Positions 12,399 through 25,037 of a stretch of DNA of 64,000 bases are shown piece by piece. Positions within the stretch are counted from its first letter, which is position 1. Every line of letters begins with the position of its first letter. The DNA comes from Harmothoe impar (Eukaryota; Annelida; Polychaeta; Phyllodocida; Polynoidae), in NCBI GenBank assembly GCA_947462335.1, contig OX381707.1:14723418-14787417 (forward strand), given 5' to 3'. A program made the position numbers and the translations under genes. The notes below the pieces were generated by a model. It worked only from the letters and a program-made list of their open reading frames with translations. It did no database searches and had not been told where the DNA came from.

Positions 12399-13501
12399 TT
12401 AACCAAGTGGTGAAATGCATAGAATGATGGATGGTAGAGGGGTGAGGGGGTGGGGGAGCCTGCAAATGACTCCAAATAAGGACTGGTGTCCATATCTCTT
12501 AGTCTACACCTTGCATGGTTAGTATCCTAGACATAAGACAAGAGATAATTATTCAATTCAATTCTCTGAGGTGTTAAATAAATACTTTGAACCCTAAATA
12601 TTATTGATGCCAATATTAAACCTTGCAATTATATTATGGGGAGGGGTAGGTAACCCTGATACCTCATTTGCAATGCCTAAGATCAGATTTTGTCAAAGAC
12701 GGGGATCCATGCAACATCTCAGGGTTCTGCTATAATAGTCAGATATATGAAAATATAACATAGGCATGGTTCTTGGTAGACCTATGCCATCCCCTATGTG
12801 GGGTAGAGGGTAAGTTGGTAGAACCTAATATCAAACTTTGAGAACAGATGAATACATTTTCTTGGTAATAAACCCAAATTTGACTTGAAGTACAGTATCC
12901 CTCTACCAGGTGTAGTAGATACACCTACCAGGGTGATCTCAAGGACCCAGCTCTAGAAGTCACATTTTCAGTACAAAATAGGAGGCAACTAGAACGGACT
13001 CCTTAGGTGTTATCTTAACCATGGAAATGCACTCATAACTTTAATGTCCTGTTCTGGTATGTCCTTCCAGGAAGCATTGATCTTGTTCTTATTTTATTAA
13101 ACCATCCATCGTTATAATAACTTGTGAGTTGTAGACTGTTATATTCATTCCTATCGCTTTTAAGCAAGGATACATATTTATAAGGGAATCATCTCTGGAA
13201 GGGAATCAATGTGTATGTACAGTTGGCACGAAATTGGGTTTTACCGAAATATCTCCTCAGTAGGATGGAAGGAGAGCAGCAGAAACGTTGCATCTAACAA
13301 GCATTTTAATGATCGACACAGATCCTTGTCAATAGAGTCAGGCTGCTGTGGCCAATTTCTACAACCTCTTTCTTAGCTTTTCTAAAGGCATACTTTCTTC
13401 AATACTAGACAACTGCAGTGAAATGTTTGTCAGATATCTATCCCACCGCCACTAATGACTAAGGTAATATTCAATCCAGTGTAGGGAGCGGGAGTACTTC
13501 T

Positions 13502-13600
13502 TAAAGGGGCATTCTCACCACTCGCACTTACCACATAGCAGACTAGAACAGTACTAGAATTGTGAGTGGGAATCGCTCGATGAGAATGCCACTTTAAGTG
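13502..13600. repeat. Short inverted-repeat element
   Basis: aaaggggcattctca at 13503 is inverted as tgagaatgccacttta at the other end, about 100 bp apart. Confidence 0.55.
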
Positions 13601-13708
13601 CCACGTATTAAGGTAGTATTGTAAAAGTGAGTCACTCTACAAGTGCTATAAGGCCAGAACAGGGCTATTGTCCAATGTGTCAGCTGAGGAAAATTACCAT
13701 TGTCTAAA

Positions 13709-13935
13709 GCTGGTGATTCACTGCCGCGAATTTGTTGAGAGTGCGCCCGTACCAGAGAGCCTTGCAAATCCACTCGCAAAAATCGAAACTTTTAGATTTC
13801 TGCAAATTTACTCGCAGGCTGCACGGCCCTCGTGACGACGCTGTTGCAGCTGATCCAGAACATTCCTTCCGTGTGTAATCGCACGGGTCACATTTGCAGC
13901 AAAATCGCAGCAAATTCGCGCAGGGGATCACCGGC
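13709..13935. mobile_element. MITE with ~25 bp inverted ends
   Basis: Left end gctggtgattcactgccgcg and right end cgcgcaggggatcaccggc are inverted partners. Nearby taaa/ttaa bases may mark a TTAA-type insertion site. Confidence 0.6.
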
Positions 13936-14349
13936 TTAATGCAGTGATATAGCTACTCAAACGTATCCATACACTGGGCTCAAAGCATAACTCCCTCTGT
14001 AAGTCGTTCACTACAGCAGAGAGTTAGACATTATGCTGGTTGAGGGTAAAGAAGTGTACACAACACTAAATGGTGGTTGCTCTGCTCTATTATATACCAG
14101 CTAACCGAGAGAGCGTATTCATAATGCACAGGTCTGCTGAGGATATAGTGGGGCGGCATAGCTGCCATATAGTGTGATCTTGTGCATTTTCTCAAGAAAT
14201 AACCATGCTTTTCACAGAGGTAGGCAAGTATGTAAAGAGTCATTTGCAAGAAATAGGCAATTATGATCTAGCCTATGAGGGGCCACGGGCCCCTTTTTAA
14301 AAATGTGTAGTTCTGAAAATTTGATGAAGATCCAATGCAGGTTTGAACG

Positions 14350-14690
14350 GTCACACCTTTGTTAATATCAAACAGATTTGTCTATGATGATACATGGCTA
14401 TTGCTGCAATGTCCCACTAATGATCCTGATAGAGCTAGATGGTTTATCCAGGGTCAAGGTCATTTTTCAAGGTCATAGTTCTAAGGAAAAGGTATGCTTT
14501 TCAAATTTTCCATATTACTTTGTTAATATCAAACTGATTTGTCTATGATGACACATGACTATTGCTGCAATGTCCTACTAATGATCCTGATAGAGCTAGA
14601 TAGCTTATCAAAGGTCAAGGTCATTTTTCATGGTCATAGTTCTAAGGAAAAGGTATGATTTTCAAATGTTACCATATTACTTTGTTTTCT
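14350..14690 (+). repeat. ~166 bp tandem duplication
   Basis: Two copies of a unit beginning ctttgttaatatcaaac(a/t)gat and including ggtcaaggtcatttttca, about 90% alike by eye. Confidence 0.8.
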
Positions 14691-15029
14691 GTGGGAAGAA
14701 TATAATCACATAGATGGGGACTTATGATACGAGGCTTATTGTGCAGCCATTGTTAGGTTACATAATTAGGCTAATTAATTATTTGCATTTAATCAGGCCA
14801 ATAGCATTTAACTATTTATTGCATGTATCTTAGCTATATAAAGTAAGAGTTCATTGTGTATAACAAATTACATTTTTTGGTATATCATCTTTATTACAAC
14901 ACTTAGCCTACCCCTTGGTCTATGTCCCCCGCCCCCCCCCCCCTGCCCCCTCTTAACCACTGTGAGGTAGAGAACTTCCCCCTGATCTCCGCTGATCTCT
15001 CTCTACTAGGTGTATGTATCCTGTGCCAT

Positions 15030-15190
15030 CCTGTCCTGCCATGTGCCACCCTCTCCTGCCTTAAAGTGCCCTGTACTGCCCCGTCCCGCCTTAAACTGCC
15101 CTGTCCTGCCCTGTCCTGCCTTAAGCTGCCCTGGACTGCCCTGTCCTGCATTAAGCTGCCCTGTGCTGTCCTGTGCCATCCTGTATTATG
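15030..15190 (+). repeat. ctgccctgtcctgcctta low-complexity array
   Basis: Imperfect tandem units of ~10-22 bp. They produce overlapping spurious ORFs on both strands. Confidence 0.8.
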
Positions 15191-15252
15191 CTCCCAGTGG
15201 GCACAAAATTCTGTTCAACATTGAACGTTTAATCAACATTAAACCCCCATTG

Positions 15253-15360
15253 CCCAGTGGGCACAACATTGAGTGCAACGTTGAATCAACATTGCATCAA
15301 CATTGAATCAACATTGACAACCATTTAACAATGTTGATTCAATGTTCTGTGCCCACTGGG
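15253..15360. mobile_element. cccagtgggcac inverted-repeat MITE
   Basis: cccagtgggcacaacattga at the left is inverted as caatgttctgtgcccactggg at the right. The interior is made of repeated caacattgaat(c) units. A second cccagtgggcac lies at ~15195 just upstream. Confidence 0.7.
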
Positions 15361-15599
15361 TGATGATGATTTATCAATGTTGATTCAAGGGGCTGTGTCT
15401 ACTGGGCTGTGCTGCCATGTAGCACCATGTGCTTCCACTTGCTTTCCTGTGCCACCCTATGCTGCCCTGTGATACTCCATGTTCTGGACTGTGCTGCCAG
15501 AGGCAGGCAAAAGTTGCTTTTAGTTGGTACCTTGCAAATCCCAGAATGGAAGTATGAGGGTCTGCAAATGCAAAAGGCAAATGTTCAATGTACAGGTCT

Positions 15600-15870
15600 C
15601 TGCAATTCCATGGGTGATTAGGCAATTCTATGGGTGCCTATGCAATTCCATCACTATACATTGTTGCCTGTACAATTCCATTGGTGTCTTTGCAACTCCA
15701 TGGGTGCCTATGCAATTCCATTGCTGCTTATGCAATTCTTTTGGTGCCTATGCAATTCCATGGGTGCCTACGCAATTCCATTGGTGCTTATGCAATGCTA
15801 TTGGTGCCTATGCAATCCCATGGGTGCCCATTGCTGCCTCTGCAATTCCATGAGTGCGTATGCAATTCAA
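15600..15870 (+). repeat. 20 bp minisatellite
   Basis: About 13 copies of tgggtgcctatgcaattcca. The unit length is not a multiple of three, so all three forward frames stay open and give shadow ORFs of ~90-110 codons. Confidence 0.9.
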
Positions 15871-16544
15871 TGGATGTACCTTTATGTACCTAAGAAATCA
15901 ATGTGAATACAGCGACACTGTAAATATTCTAGCCCAGATCACCTTCCCTTACCATAATACTGCCCCTTGCCCCCTTGCTATCATAGCTGATAATGGATTA
16001 TAGCCACATGATCATTTGTCATCAGATTATCCCTGGTCAATTGCATTACTATTATACTGAGCTATTGGCCTGATTAAACTGGAATAATCAAGCAAAATGT
16101 ATACAATGCCTCCCTCATTACATGGTAGCTCTAGCAGCCTTTTGATTACATTGAATTTACATATGTATCAATCAGTGTTAGTTTTGCACAGTAATCAATC
16201 TTGTACCAACTTTTTCATTGAGAATTGCCATATTTGGGACTTTTGACCTTGGCAAATGACCTTGACCTTGAGTATGTTCCTGTAGATGATAAGGGTCATA
16301 CCTTAACTATATTTCTATAGTAGCAATAGACAAAGACATTGCATATTTATATACTTATGCCATTTGGAACAGAAGTAGCCAACCCAACAGCAGCCATTTT
16401 GAAAGATGGCCGCCACACTTTTTTCGTGCCAGATCTAGGTTGCCTATTTCTTGCGAATTGATCAATATATATTAGCCAATGTCTGTGGGAAGTTTGGTAG
16501 CTTCTTGAAAAAATGCACATTGAATCAGCTATGCCGCCCCACTA

Positions 16545-16659
16545 ATAGTGTTGGTATTCCTTTTGAAATAGTGTTGGTACGCCTTCTGAAATAGTGTTGG
16601 TACGCCTTCTGAAATGGAGTTGGTACGCCTTCTGAAATAGTGTTGGTACGCCTTCTGTT
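16545..16659 (+). repeat. 23 bp tandem repeat
   Basis: About five copies of gttggtacgccttctgaaatagt. Confidence 0.9.
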
Positions 16660-16884
16660 ACAACCAAGAGTAAGCACTTTTTTATTCTTTTCTTTCCCCA
16701 CGCTGAAACCTGCGATCATGGAAACATATTTCCTGTGTAAATACTGGTACACAAGTTGCATTGGGAACACACTCATAAGGGAGTATTCATTCCTGCAGTG
16801 TATACAACCAGTCAAGGATAAAAATCGATTAGTTAAGTCATGATGACTCAAAGAGACAGATGTATGGAGATGGAGCTTGTACAA

Positions 16885-17140
16885 CTTACACCCCCTCCCC
16901 TACTGCCCTACTGCCCTACTCCCCTACTGCCCTACTCCCCTACTGCCCTACTGCCCTACTGCCCTACTCCCCTACTCCCCTACTCCTCTACTCCCCTACT
17001 CTCCTACTCCCCTACTCCCCTACTCCCCTACTCCCCTACTCCCCTACTCCCCTACTCCCCTACTCCCCTACTCCCCTACTCCCCTACTCCCCTACTCCCC
17101 TACTCCCCTACACCCCTACACCTACACTCCTACACCTACA
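16885..17140 (+). repeat. 8 bp (cccctact) satellite
   Basis: A long run of cccctact with some gccctact variants, decaying downstream into cctacac-type repeats to ~17350. The overlapping proline-rich ORFs here are artefacts of the repeat. Confidence 0.9.
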
Positions 17141-17433
17141 TCTCATGCATCCCTACACCTTGCCTTCATACATCTACCCTGCTATTCTCACGCCCCTCTC
17201 AACACCCCTTATAAGTATGGTAGCCCTCCATAGACCTCCCCCAACACCCCTAAACCTACACTACCCCACTACATCCCCTACACCTACATACATCCCCCAA
17301 CAGCTGTTCAACATCCCCTACACCTACATCCCTGCTACGACATTCCCCCTACACCCCCTCTTCCTGCACCCCCTCCCCATTGATGACCATGGTGGGTGGG
17401 AATCGGGGCATGGCTCGTACCAGGGTGGGCCTG

Positions 17434-17778
17434 CACTGATATTCCTAGGCTTCCTATACGACCAATCTCTCAGTCACTAGTACCTAACCTAGTTAGTCAT
17501 TTGTTGGCTCTCTATACAACCAACCTAGGTAAGTTATTATTCAGGTTAGTCTACCTTAGTCTTTTAATTTCCAGGGGAGCCACTAAGTGATCATCAAAGT
17601 ATCTTACAGATGGCACCAACTAGTTGTATACAAATACAACACACCGATGATGAACCCGGGTTAGCCACTACTGACTGACCCCTCAGTCATCTTTGAATAT
17701 AACTTTGCCATTGTGACTAACACACATATGATGAACCTAGGATAGTCTGTACTGACTAACCCTTTCAACCTTTCAGTG
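17434..17778. mobile_element. CACTG-end MITE, copy C
   Basis: 345 bp with ends CACTGA...TCAGTG, flanked by TG on both sides. It is slightly shorter than the other copies through internal deletions. It is inserted in a dispersed repeat shared with 6440-6660 and 10750-10970. Confidence 0.8.
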
Positions 17779-18795
17779 TGATCAGAGGTCCACTACCAGT
17801 GATTCGATGGATTCACTTGTCCCAGACCCAGTGTTATAGACGCTACCAGATGTCAAATACGAGCACAATTCTAATTGTCACTTCTGATTGGACCGTTAGT
17901 TACATTCAATTGGTGTTTCCTTCTGCCTCTCACCAGACTGTCTGTAATTCAGTGGTGTGTTTTGTGCCTGAAATGGGCTACCAGTCCAAATGATCTCCTA
18001 TGCCCTGCTCATCCTTTTCGACTCGAATATTTTGCTCGTTTATATTTTTATCCAAAGGAACTATTTCAGAAGGTGAGGCATGAGGTTGAAAAGGAATCAA
18101 TGTAAGCATGGTTCCAACCGAGTTTGAGGCCCTTTACTTGTTTGGTTGAGCAAGCTTAGATGTTAGTCCATGGTTCCCCTATCATTTACTGAACCTTCGA
18201 GTCGGTACATTCTATAAAGAGGGTCTTAGAAAAGTCCAGTCAAACAAGCCTTGCTAACGATCAGCACATATTCTTACCAATATGGCCCAGGGGCTCGATT
18301 CATAACAATGTACAACTGGTGAATAATGTAACAACAGAGCAATTCCATTTCTGGTACAAATTAACAGGTTCAGTACATTTTGATAGGGGCTAGCAAACAA
18401 CATGTTCCTTTCCCAGTCGTATGATGATTTCTCCTGCATTTTACAAAGCTATTGTAAGGATATAATGTGTCAGCAAGTCGTACAAAATAAGGGTAAGGGG
18501 TGGTTGTAAGTATATTTTTTCTCATTGCACAATGGACGGCTGAGACAGGCTCAAAACTCATCTCAGCGGATCTAATTTTCTTTATATCAATATCTAGAGA
18601 TTGGAACCATGGTTAAAAATGAGAGATAAAAATGAAGGGCAAGAAAAGAAGACCTAATATTGGAGAAATGAAGGTTTTAATATATGAATTTCACATAAAT
18701 GAAACAGTGGTCGTTATGAGAAATCGTAGTGTAGGTGCCACGACACATGGTGCTGTCATATTATATGCCACCATTCAGTATGTTGATTTAATGCA

Positions 18796-19186
18796 GGGTC
18801 CCGATTCATAAGTTATACGACTCTCTTACCCATTTTATGACAATCAAAAGTAAGGGGCAACTTTGGGCAACGACTTGGTGGGAACCCCTTACACAAAATG
18901 TACCAAAATGACGTCATATTGCCGGGAAATACCCCAATATTGAAATAAATATTGCAATAAATTCCTATTACGCACTTTATACAACAGGGGGATATACGAT
19001 TTTAGTACTACTGTACAACTGCATATGTTCCCAATCGTAATTCAATTTACTCCAACATGTTGTATAGCAACATACAACTACCTGTTGTGAAATGGGTATG
19101 CAATCGTATTTTCAGAAAGTAGTTGGTGTACTGACGATTTTCATAAAATGGGTAAAAAAGTCATATAAACTTATGAATCGGGACCC
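18796..19186. mobile_element. 391 bp MITE with ~45 bp inverted ends
   Basis: gggtcccgattcataagtt at the left and cttatgaatcgggaccc at the right are exact inverted partners, and similarity continues through taaaatgggta. No transposase is present. Confidence 0.8.
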
Positions 19187-19647
19187 AGGTTCTATGGCCA
19201 ATCTCTGGAACCGTTTTTTTACCATTTTCTATCGGTTCACTTTGTAAGGTGCTAGACGTCTGCAGAGCAGCAATGGAAGCTCTAGTCTGTTCGATGTCTC
19301 TCTCACGACTGTAGTTATGTCCATCTTATTATAAGGTATGGCAGGTTCAAACACACTGACTCTGATGGTAAGTTTTTACTATTGGGTGCAGGCTGTGAAG
19401 ACAATAGTATTCCAAGACCCGTTGTAATCCATTAGCTGATTTGGATGCATAATCGGCCAATACACCCTCAACAAACAAGCCCAATAGTAAAAATATTATT
19501 GTAGTATAATTTTGCGGACGTTGGGCTTATAATATAAATAAACTTCCCATCAATAGTAGTTTCCTTATTTACCCGATAACACTTGCTATCATTCTGTTCC
19601 CACTTGTCATTTATCTTATATTATTGTAACAAAATACTACAGTCATA

Positions 19648-19988
19648 TAAGGCCAAAAAAAATAAAAGGTCTGTTTCAGGTTACATATCTAAAATATCTA
19701 GGTAGGGTAGGTCGAATTAAAAAAAAAGAAGTTTACTCTGGCCCAGGTATTCTTGCAAGGCCAAAAAAAATAATTTATACTCTAAATAATTTTGGGACTA
19801 ATTCAGAGTCAATTTGCTAGTCCATGAGTCGACTTGGATGATGGCAAGTCAACGCTGAAGTTTGTGAGTTAATTTCTGGGTCCTTATCAGGCCAAAGTGA
19901 AAAAGTTAGAAATTTTAAAATCCGACCTACCCTACCGAGATTTTCAGACTATGTAAGCTGAAACCCACTTTTATTTTTTTTGGCATAA
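19648..19988. mobile_element. ggccaaaaaaaataaaagg MITE family, copy 1
   Basis: Inverted ends taaggccaaaaaaaataaaagg and cttttattttttttggcataa, with the shared interior motif tgtttcaggttac and (g)accta(c)c blocks. Related copies are at 25038-25349, 52420-52656 and 57570-57715. Confidence 0.75.
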
Positions 19989-19989
19989 A

Positions 19990-22038
19990 TCCCAACGGTC
20001 CCTTAAGCAGACGTCTCCCATGCAGTGCGTGTGTGTGAAAAAAGACAATTAATAGCACCTTATTGGCAAAACAAGTAGGATACAAGTTCACGAATGAGGA
20101 AGAAAGTCTCCCCGAGGCGACCCAAAATGGATGAGACAATGCCTCCAGCATGGAATCTCAATGTAATTAGTGCATTGAATAACAACCTCTGCGGTGCCCC
20201 ATGGCGATAATCACACATAGGAGTGCATAATTACTTGTGAAAGGCGACATCCGCACACATGAGTAAGACGGGCACAGGCCATGCACAACAGTAATTGAGT
20301 AAACCCCGGCTACTCTAACATACATTCATGCCAGAGGCTCATGTCGAGTTGGTTGTTACTATAGATGATGCATTGGGATACATAGGAAGGTACTTGTCAA
20401 CGTGATATAAAAGAGATAAAGTGTAAATCAATTAAATCTCTTTCTGTACAAATACTAATAGCATAATATATTTGAGTATTCAAGCACATTATCAGACAAA
20501 TCCAAGCATCATACCTCTGGCTATTCGGGTATGGGTCACGTGGAGACTATTAGGCAGTGTCACGATAGCCTTGAAAATGACAGGAAATGGAAGTCGTGAT
20601 GCATGCCCGTGGTCCTTGCGGTATCCTAGTGATAATACTGTCAGTAGGTCCGGAAGCATCATGAGCATGAACATACATTTTATTACCACTGGCAGATTCA
20701 TAAACACTTTACCAACAAGATGTTTGATATATTGGTACATTTTCCTTTTTTTCCTTTTCATCTCATAAAATAATGAGTATTTGCTTCTAATCAATATCCC
20801 ACCTATTTTTACCGATTTAATGTCTTCTAATCATATCATATTACATTATTCAAAGTTCTCCAATTTATGAGAGAAATAACATTACTCTTGCAGTAACTTT
20901 CTCATTCTTACCAGAATCAGGCTAACTTCAGGCAATCAGAGTTGGGGAAAACCTAGACAAAAACAGAGTGACAATTTGATCTGCACCTTTCAGCCACACT
21001 GAATTCAATTTTAAAATGATTTTACCCATGTCGTTTGGTATGCTCCTTTAAAGAGTCCACTTTTATTGTTGTGCAATGGGAATATTTTATCCGACTTTTC
21101 GCAGTAAAAACTTAGAAATCCGCCATTAGTTGGACCATCAGGATTTCAATTGGGGGGGAGTAGTGACATCTTTTTCTTAGGAAACATGATGAGCAGTCAT
21201 AAATTCAGCCTACTATGTCAGAACTGCTCAGCTTCAGGGGCTTCCACGTTAGATGCAGTAAAATAAAACTGCCCAAAAACATGGATCCCGAGACACAAAA
21301 TGCCATGCCACAATGTCTGAAACATGTCCTATCGAAGGAAGCCTTTAAACCCGCCTTTTCTGAGCTGTCGAGAGACGTTAGAAATAAGCTGTGAGCGATG
21401 ACTCCAAAGAGAAACTCACAAAACCAAGAATCTGACAAACGTAGTTCATCTAAATATGCATCCAAATTTGCAAGATTGTGTCTTTTCAAATCATATTCTG
21501 TTGAGGGAAAGCCTTGAGCCATGGTAAGTATCTAATTAAGAACCTCAAGCTAACAAGGTAGTTTTTTTTTACATGAATTTAGCCAATTATGATGGATACG
21601 TCGTTTTTTCTGTACGTCTTTCTGTCTATCTGACTGACTGTCATGCCAACTTAATCAGTCATTTACATAATCCTGATCTATCCCTCAGTCAGGCGGCTAG
21701 CCACAGTGATATGCATTGCCAAGTAACCGTGGTACTTCTGGTACCTTTACCTACTGCCGGGGCATTTTTTCTTCATTTTTTTTTTGGTTTAAACAAATGT
21801 ATTCATCCACATGATATTCGATAAATTTATGACTGGAATCAGCCAGAGAGATAATTCTGGTCTATTGCAGATCAAATTGTCACTGCATTTATTCGACCTG
21901 TTTCATTAAATCTATCCAAAAGATGAATATTGTCTAGTAATGACAACACACTAACTAGACGTCCTGGAGGAAGATGATACAACATTTGAAGTGAGAGCCA
22001 ACGTGTTGGTGGATAATGATGAGCTGTGGTAACACACC
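19990..22038. other. Intergenic stretch
   Basis: Apart from the doubtful minus-strand ORF at 21205-21522, I see no gene. Bases ~20080-20270 are a diverged match to ~8740-8920. Confidence 0.4.
21205..21522 (-). CDS. Possible small hydrophobic protein, unrecognised
   Basis: A 105-codon reading frame that starts at an ATG in good context (accATGG) and has two hydrophobic stretches, around residues 35-52 and 72-92. Composition is balanced and not repeat-derived, unlike other ORFs here. I do not recognise a family, and no promoter, splice partner or polyadenylation signal is obvious. The reverse strand at the same start reads ATG|gtaagtat, which also resembles a splice donor. It may well be chance. 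Confidence 0.2.
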   Translation of the reverse strand: MAQGFPSTEYDLKRHNLANLDAYLDELRLSDSWFCEFLFGVIAHSLFLTSLDSSEKAGLKASFDRTCFRHCGMAFCVSGSMFLGSFILLHLTWKPLKLSSSDIVG

Positions 22039-22041
22039 TAA

Positions 22042-22310
22042 GGCAGGGGTCATTTTTTAACAACAGGGGGGGGGTCGGTGGATTTGGGGGTGACCAAAGA
22101 TATTTGGACCCCGTGAAGGGGGGACCAGAAAAAGTTGCACCCCTTTTTAGTGAAAAAGCCCGCGCACTACTATAGCTCAAAGGGGTTGGCCACGCTCAAT
22201 TTCAACTTGCCTCGGGGGGGGAGCACCAAAAAAATGCTGACGCCTCCCATGGGGGGACCAAAACTATTTTGATCGACCCCCCCCCCTGTTGTTAAAAAAT
22301 GACCACTCCC
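22042..22310. mobile_element. PIF/Harbinger-like MITE, copy 1
   Basis: Ends ggcaggggtcattttttaac and gttaaaaaatgaccactccc, flanked by TAA on both sides (22039-22041, 22311-22313). It shares G-rich arms and the interior agtgaaaaag...ctatagctcaaagggg with 44371-44611. A 3 bp TWA duplication is the PIF/Harbinger signature. Confidence 0.75.
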
Positions 22311-23355
22311 TAATTCTCCCAAAAATAGAAAGACCAACGAGACATGTGGACTTAGCACACACATCTATAGAGCCACCTCTCCAGTATCAACATCATTAAC
22401 GTGTTAAGCTTGGCACATTTCCACTAAAGCAGCAAGGCACCGGTTTGACATACGCTGATAGAAAGGACCAGTCATTGATGGTTGATGCCAAATTATAACT
22501 GTAATGATCAATACCTACATGTATACATTGTCCTGAGAATCTACTTCCTCTCACAATCATTCCTTGTAATTGGCTTATCTACAGGCAAGATTGCGTGGTC
22601 TCACTCATCAGGTGATTAAAGGCGCAGATCTCGGTACCCCTCCAGCGGCAGTCAGAGTGGAGCCGGGACAGGTACTCAGCCCTATACATAGGGGCGCTGG
22701 GGCTTTAACACCGACTCAAACTTATTGTCTTGACACTAATAGAAATGTTGTTCCCAATGGAACTAATTTAACTGGAATCCTACCTTAGGCCTTAATGCGC
22801 GAATCCACAAGGCCTCATTATTAAAATTCCATGAAGTTTGAAGCTTGAAATGAATGAGTGTTTTGACAGTAATAAGTGATAGCTTTGACATTGTCACCGA
22901 ATCCGCCTACACTGAGCATGCACCATGTTCACATGATGTGGGTTGTATCTCAAATTAAAGTCACCTGTTAATTAGACTACCCCTAAAGAAGCTCACACCT
23001 GTCCCAGATAACCTGAGGGCACTATGAGCTGCTCCTCCTCCAAAGCAATGATGCATGAGGCTAACACTCATTTGTTGCCAAAGGAGGGATCCTTTAAATA
23101 TTAACAACATACTATACAGTGCTGCCTAACCATGGATCGTTTCTTCAAGGCCTTGTTGAACAGTCTATGATATAATACCCACCAGCAATTGCGCATTTTG
23201 TCAGTGATATTTATGATATTGTTGTTGACTCTGAAAAGGGTATAAGCGCACATGTATAAGCCCTCTGGTATACAAAGTATCAATTCTAAGGGGATAAAAG
23301 GGTGGCCGACTCGAGGTATGTGACCGCCGTGCACTGTAAAGTTGGTTGCCATTTA

Positions 23356-24075
23356 TGTAGGTGTACAGTAGATTTTACTGTAGATGTACAGTTGCTTGTA
23401 GGTAAATAGTAAAATCTACTGTAAATCTACAGTAGATTCTACTGCTAATCCATTCTACAGTAGATTATACTTTATGGGTGCCGTCCAAGGGGGACTGACA
23501 GACGAGGACAGGTGTGGGCGACCCTGTTGCTAGACCGAAAATGTGACACAGACCTGGGTGAGATTCACGTTCACAACTTCTTCTGTACCATGTGACACCA
23601 CCAAGACAAAGGTATCCAGGTAGGTGTTTACCAGTTACTTTAAAATCGTACGATTATGGGCGATTTTTTGCCGATTTTCTAGTCGTATCCCTATGCCAGA
23701 CTGCACGATTTCTAGTCCCGATTTGGTTGGGACAAAATCGGATCGTAGCTTTCCCGTTTCTGCGACTAGTCTGACCCGGCCTTAAGGTGTGTCCAGAATC
23801 TAGGCCTGTCATTACTCCTAGTACTGGGGCAAGGTCATGGTCAGGTGAGAACATACCCAGACCATGGACTTGACAAGTCCTTACTTGTTTGAACTTATTG
23901 AGAGAAAATGTGGAAAGTTGTGAAGACCATGTGTGTGTGGTGACTCACATATGGTTTCGGGTATTTTGAGACATTTTCACCGAAAAATGATATACAGTAG
24001 ATTATACTGTAAACCTATACATGTATTAGATTCTACTGTGTAGCTAGACTTACTATTTACAGTACATGGTGAACC
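23356..24075. repeat. Region bounded by inverted ctactgtagattt clusters
   Basis: Multiple (t)ctacagtagatt(t)tact motifs at 23356-23470 recur inverted at 23990-24070. They may be the ends of an old element. Confidence 0.4.
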
Positions 24076-24237
24076 TACCCTAGCTCACATCTGGAACCAG
24101 GAGGCTCTTTCAGAACGGATTCGTCAGTCGTGAGAATAAAAAGTCCACTAAAAACCCTACAAGAAAAATCGCCCACGAACTCGTGGCATGTTCTGAAAGA
24201 GCACCCTGTAATGGTATTCAGGACAAGGCTCAGCACC

Positions 24238-24675
24238 CAGGCAAATATGAGCTTCAGCCAATGTCGCCATTAGCACTCTCACACAAGGGTCAGGCACTGC
24301 TGGACTATAATAGATGGGTCAAGGGCTATTTTAGTGAGGGTCAGGCTATGCTTGACCTTCATCTAGAGCTTCTACTCACCCAAAATGGCTCAAGAGTCTG
24401 GCTATGCTGGATCTTCATGCCAGAGTCTGGCAATGCTGGACTCTGGGGAGAGTCCCTTTCAGCCTGTAAGAGTATAACATTGTCAGACTATAGCATGAAG
24501 ATCCAGGATGACCAGACTCTCAAACAGTTTTGCAAAAGTCCAGCCTGTTATTGAAGGTCCAGCATAGCCTGACCCTTACTAGAATGGCCCTTGACCCATC
24601 TATTATAGTCCAGCAGTGACTGACCCTTGTACGAGAGTGCTATTGGCGACATTGGCTGACGCTCATAATTGCCTG
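24238..24675. mobile_element. Fold-back element, copy 1
   Basis: A ~440 bp imperfect palindrome: caggcaaatatgagcttcag at the left and ctgacgctcataattgcctg at the right, with pairing almost to the centre (gtcaggcactgctggactat inverted as atagtccagcagtgactgac). A second copy is at 63384-63807. Confidence 0.85.
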
Positions 24676-25037
24676 TGTGTAGGTTAGATGGTCCTGTTTT
24701 AATCTAACTCTACCCTCATTCCATACACCCTAAGGCGCTGGAGAGGCAGGTGGCATCTGGTGTATGTAATATGATATATCCTTAAACTGTAAGAAATACT
24801 GCTTTTACCAGAGAACATAAAGAGGAGATTTCTGTCAGCTTTGAATGCCATACAAACGTTACACCAGCAATACAGTCCAATGAGTTATGTTTGATATGTG
24901 AACTTCTCACGCTCAGAATTTGGTGTTTTCATAGAGATGATGGAGATAGAGGAGAAGGGTGGCCTTCCTTGTTCAGTATTTGTATTGGGGACACTGATTG
25001 GCAGAGACAGCATACATCAGCCCCAGAGTGTGTCCCC

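Larger units (their letters stand above)
14145..16545. repeat. Inverted repeat pair (~110 bp arms) around a repeat-rich interior
   Basis: 14145-14265 (tagtggggcggcatagctg ... gcaagaaataggcaa) is the inverted counterpart of ~16437-16545 (tgcctatttcttgcgaatt ... cagctatgccgccccacta). The 2.2 kb between holds several tandem arrays and no transposase ORF. It could be a non-autonomous element or a local inverted duplication. Confidence 0.6.
22313..25037. repeat. Diverged segmental unit 1 (blocks a, b, c, d)
   Basis: Block a ~22313-22580 (ctccagtatcaacatcattaa ... aatcattccttgtaatt), b ~22985-23100 (cacctgtccc ... gagctgctcc), c ~24690-24770 (gcaggtggcat) and d ~24890-25035 (gagaagggtgg ... gtattggggacactgattg). 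The blocks recur in the same order in units 2-4. No reading frame is preserved across copies. Confidence 0.55.

Noticed and set aside
15524..15906. Cysteine/alanine-rich ORFs of 87-109 codons
   Set aside because: Shadow frames of the 20 bp minisatellite. Three overlapping frames give shifted versions of the same repeat.
16840..17480. Overlapping proline-rich ORFs of 118-206 codons
   Set aside because: All come from the 8 bp cccctact satellite, which keeps all three forward frames open.
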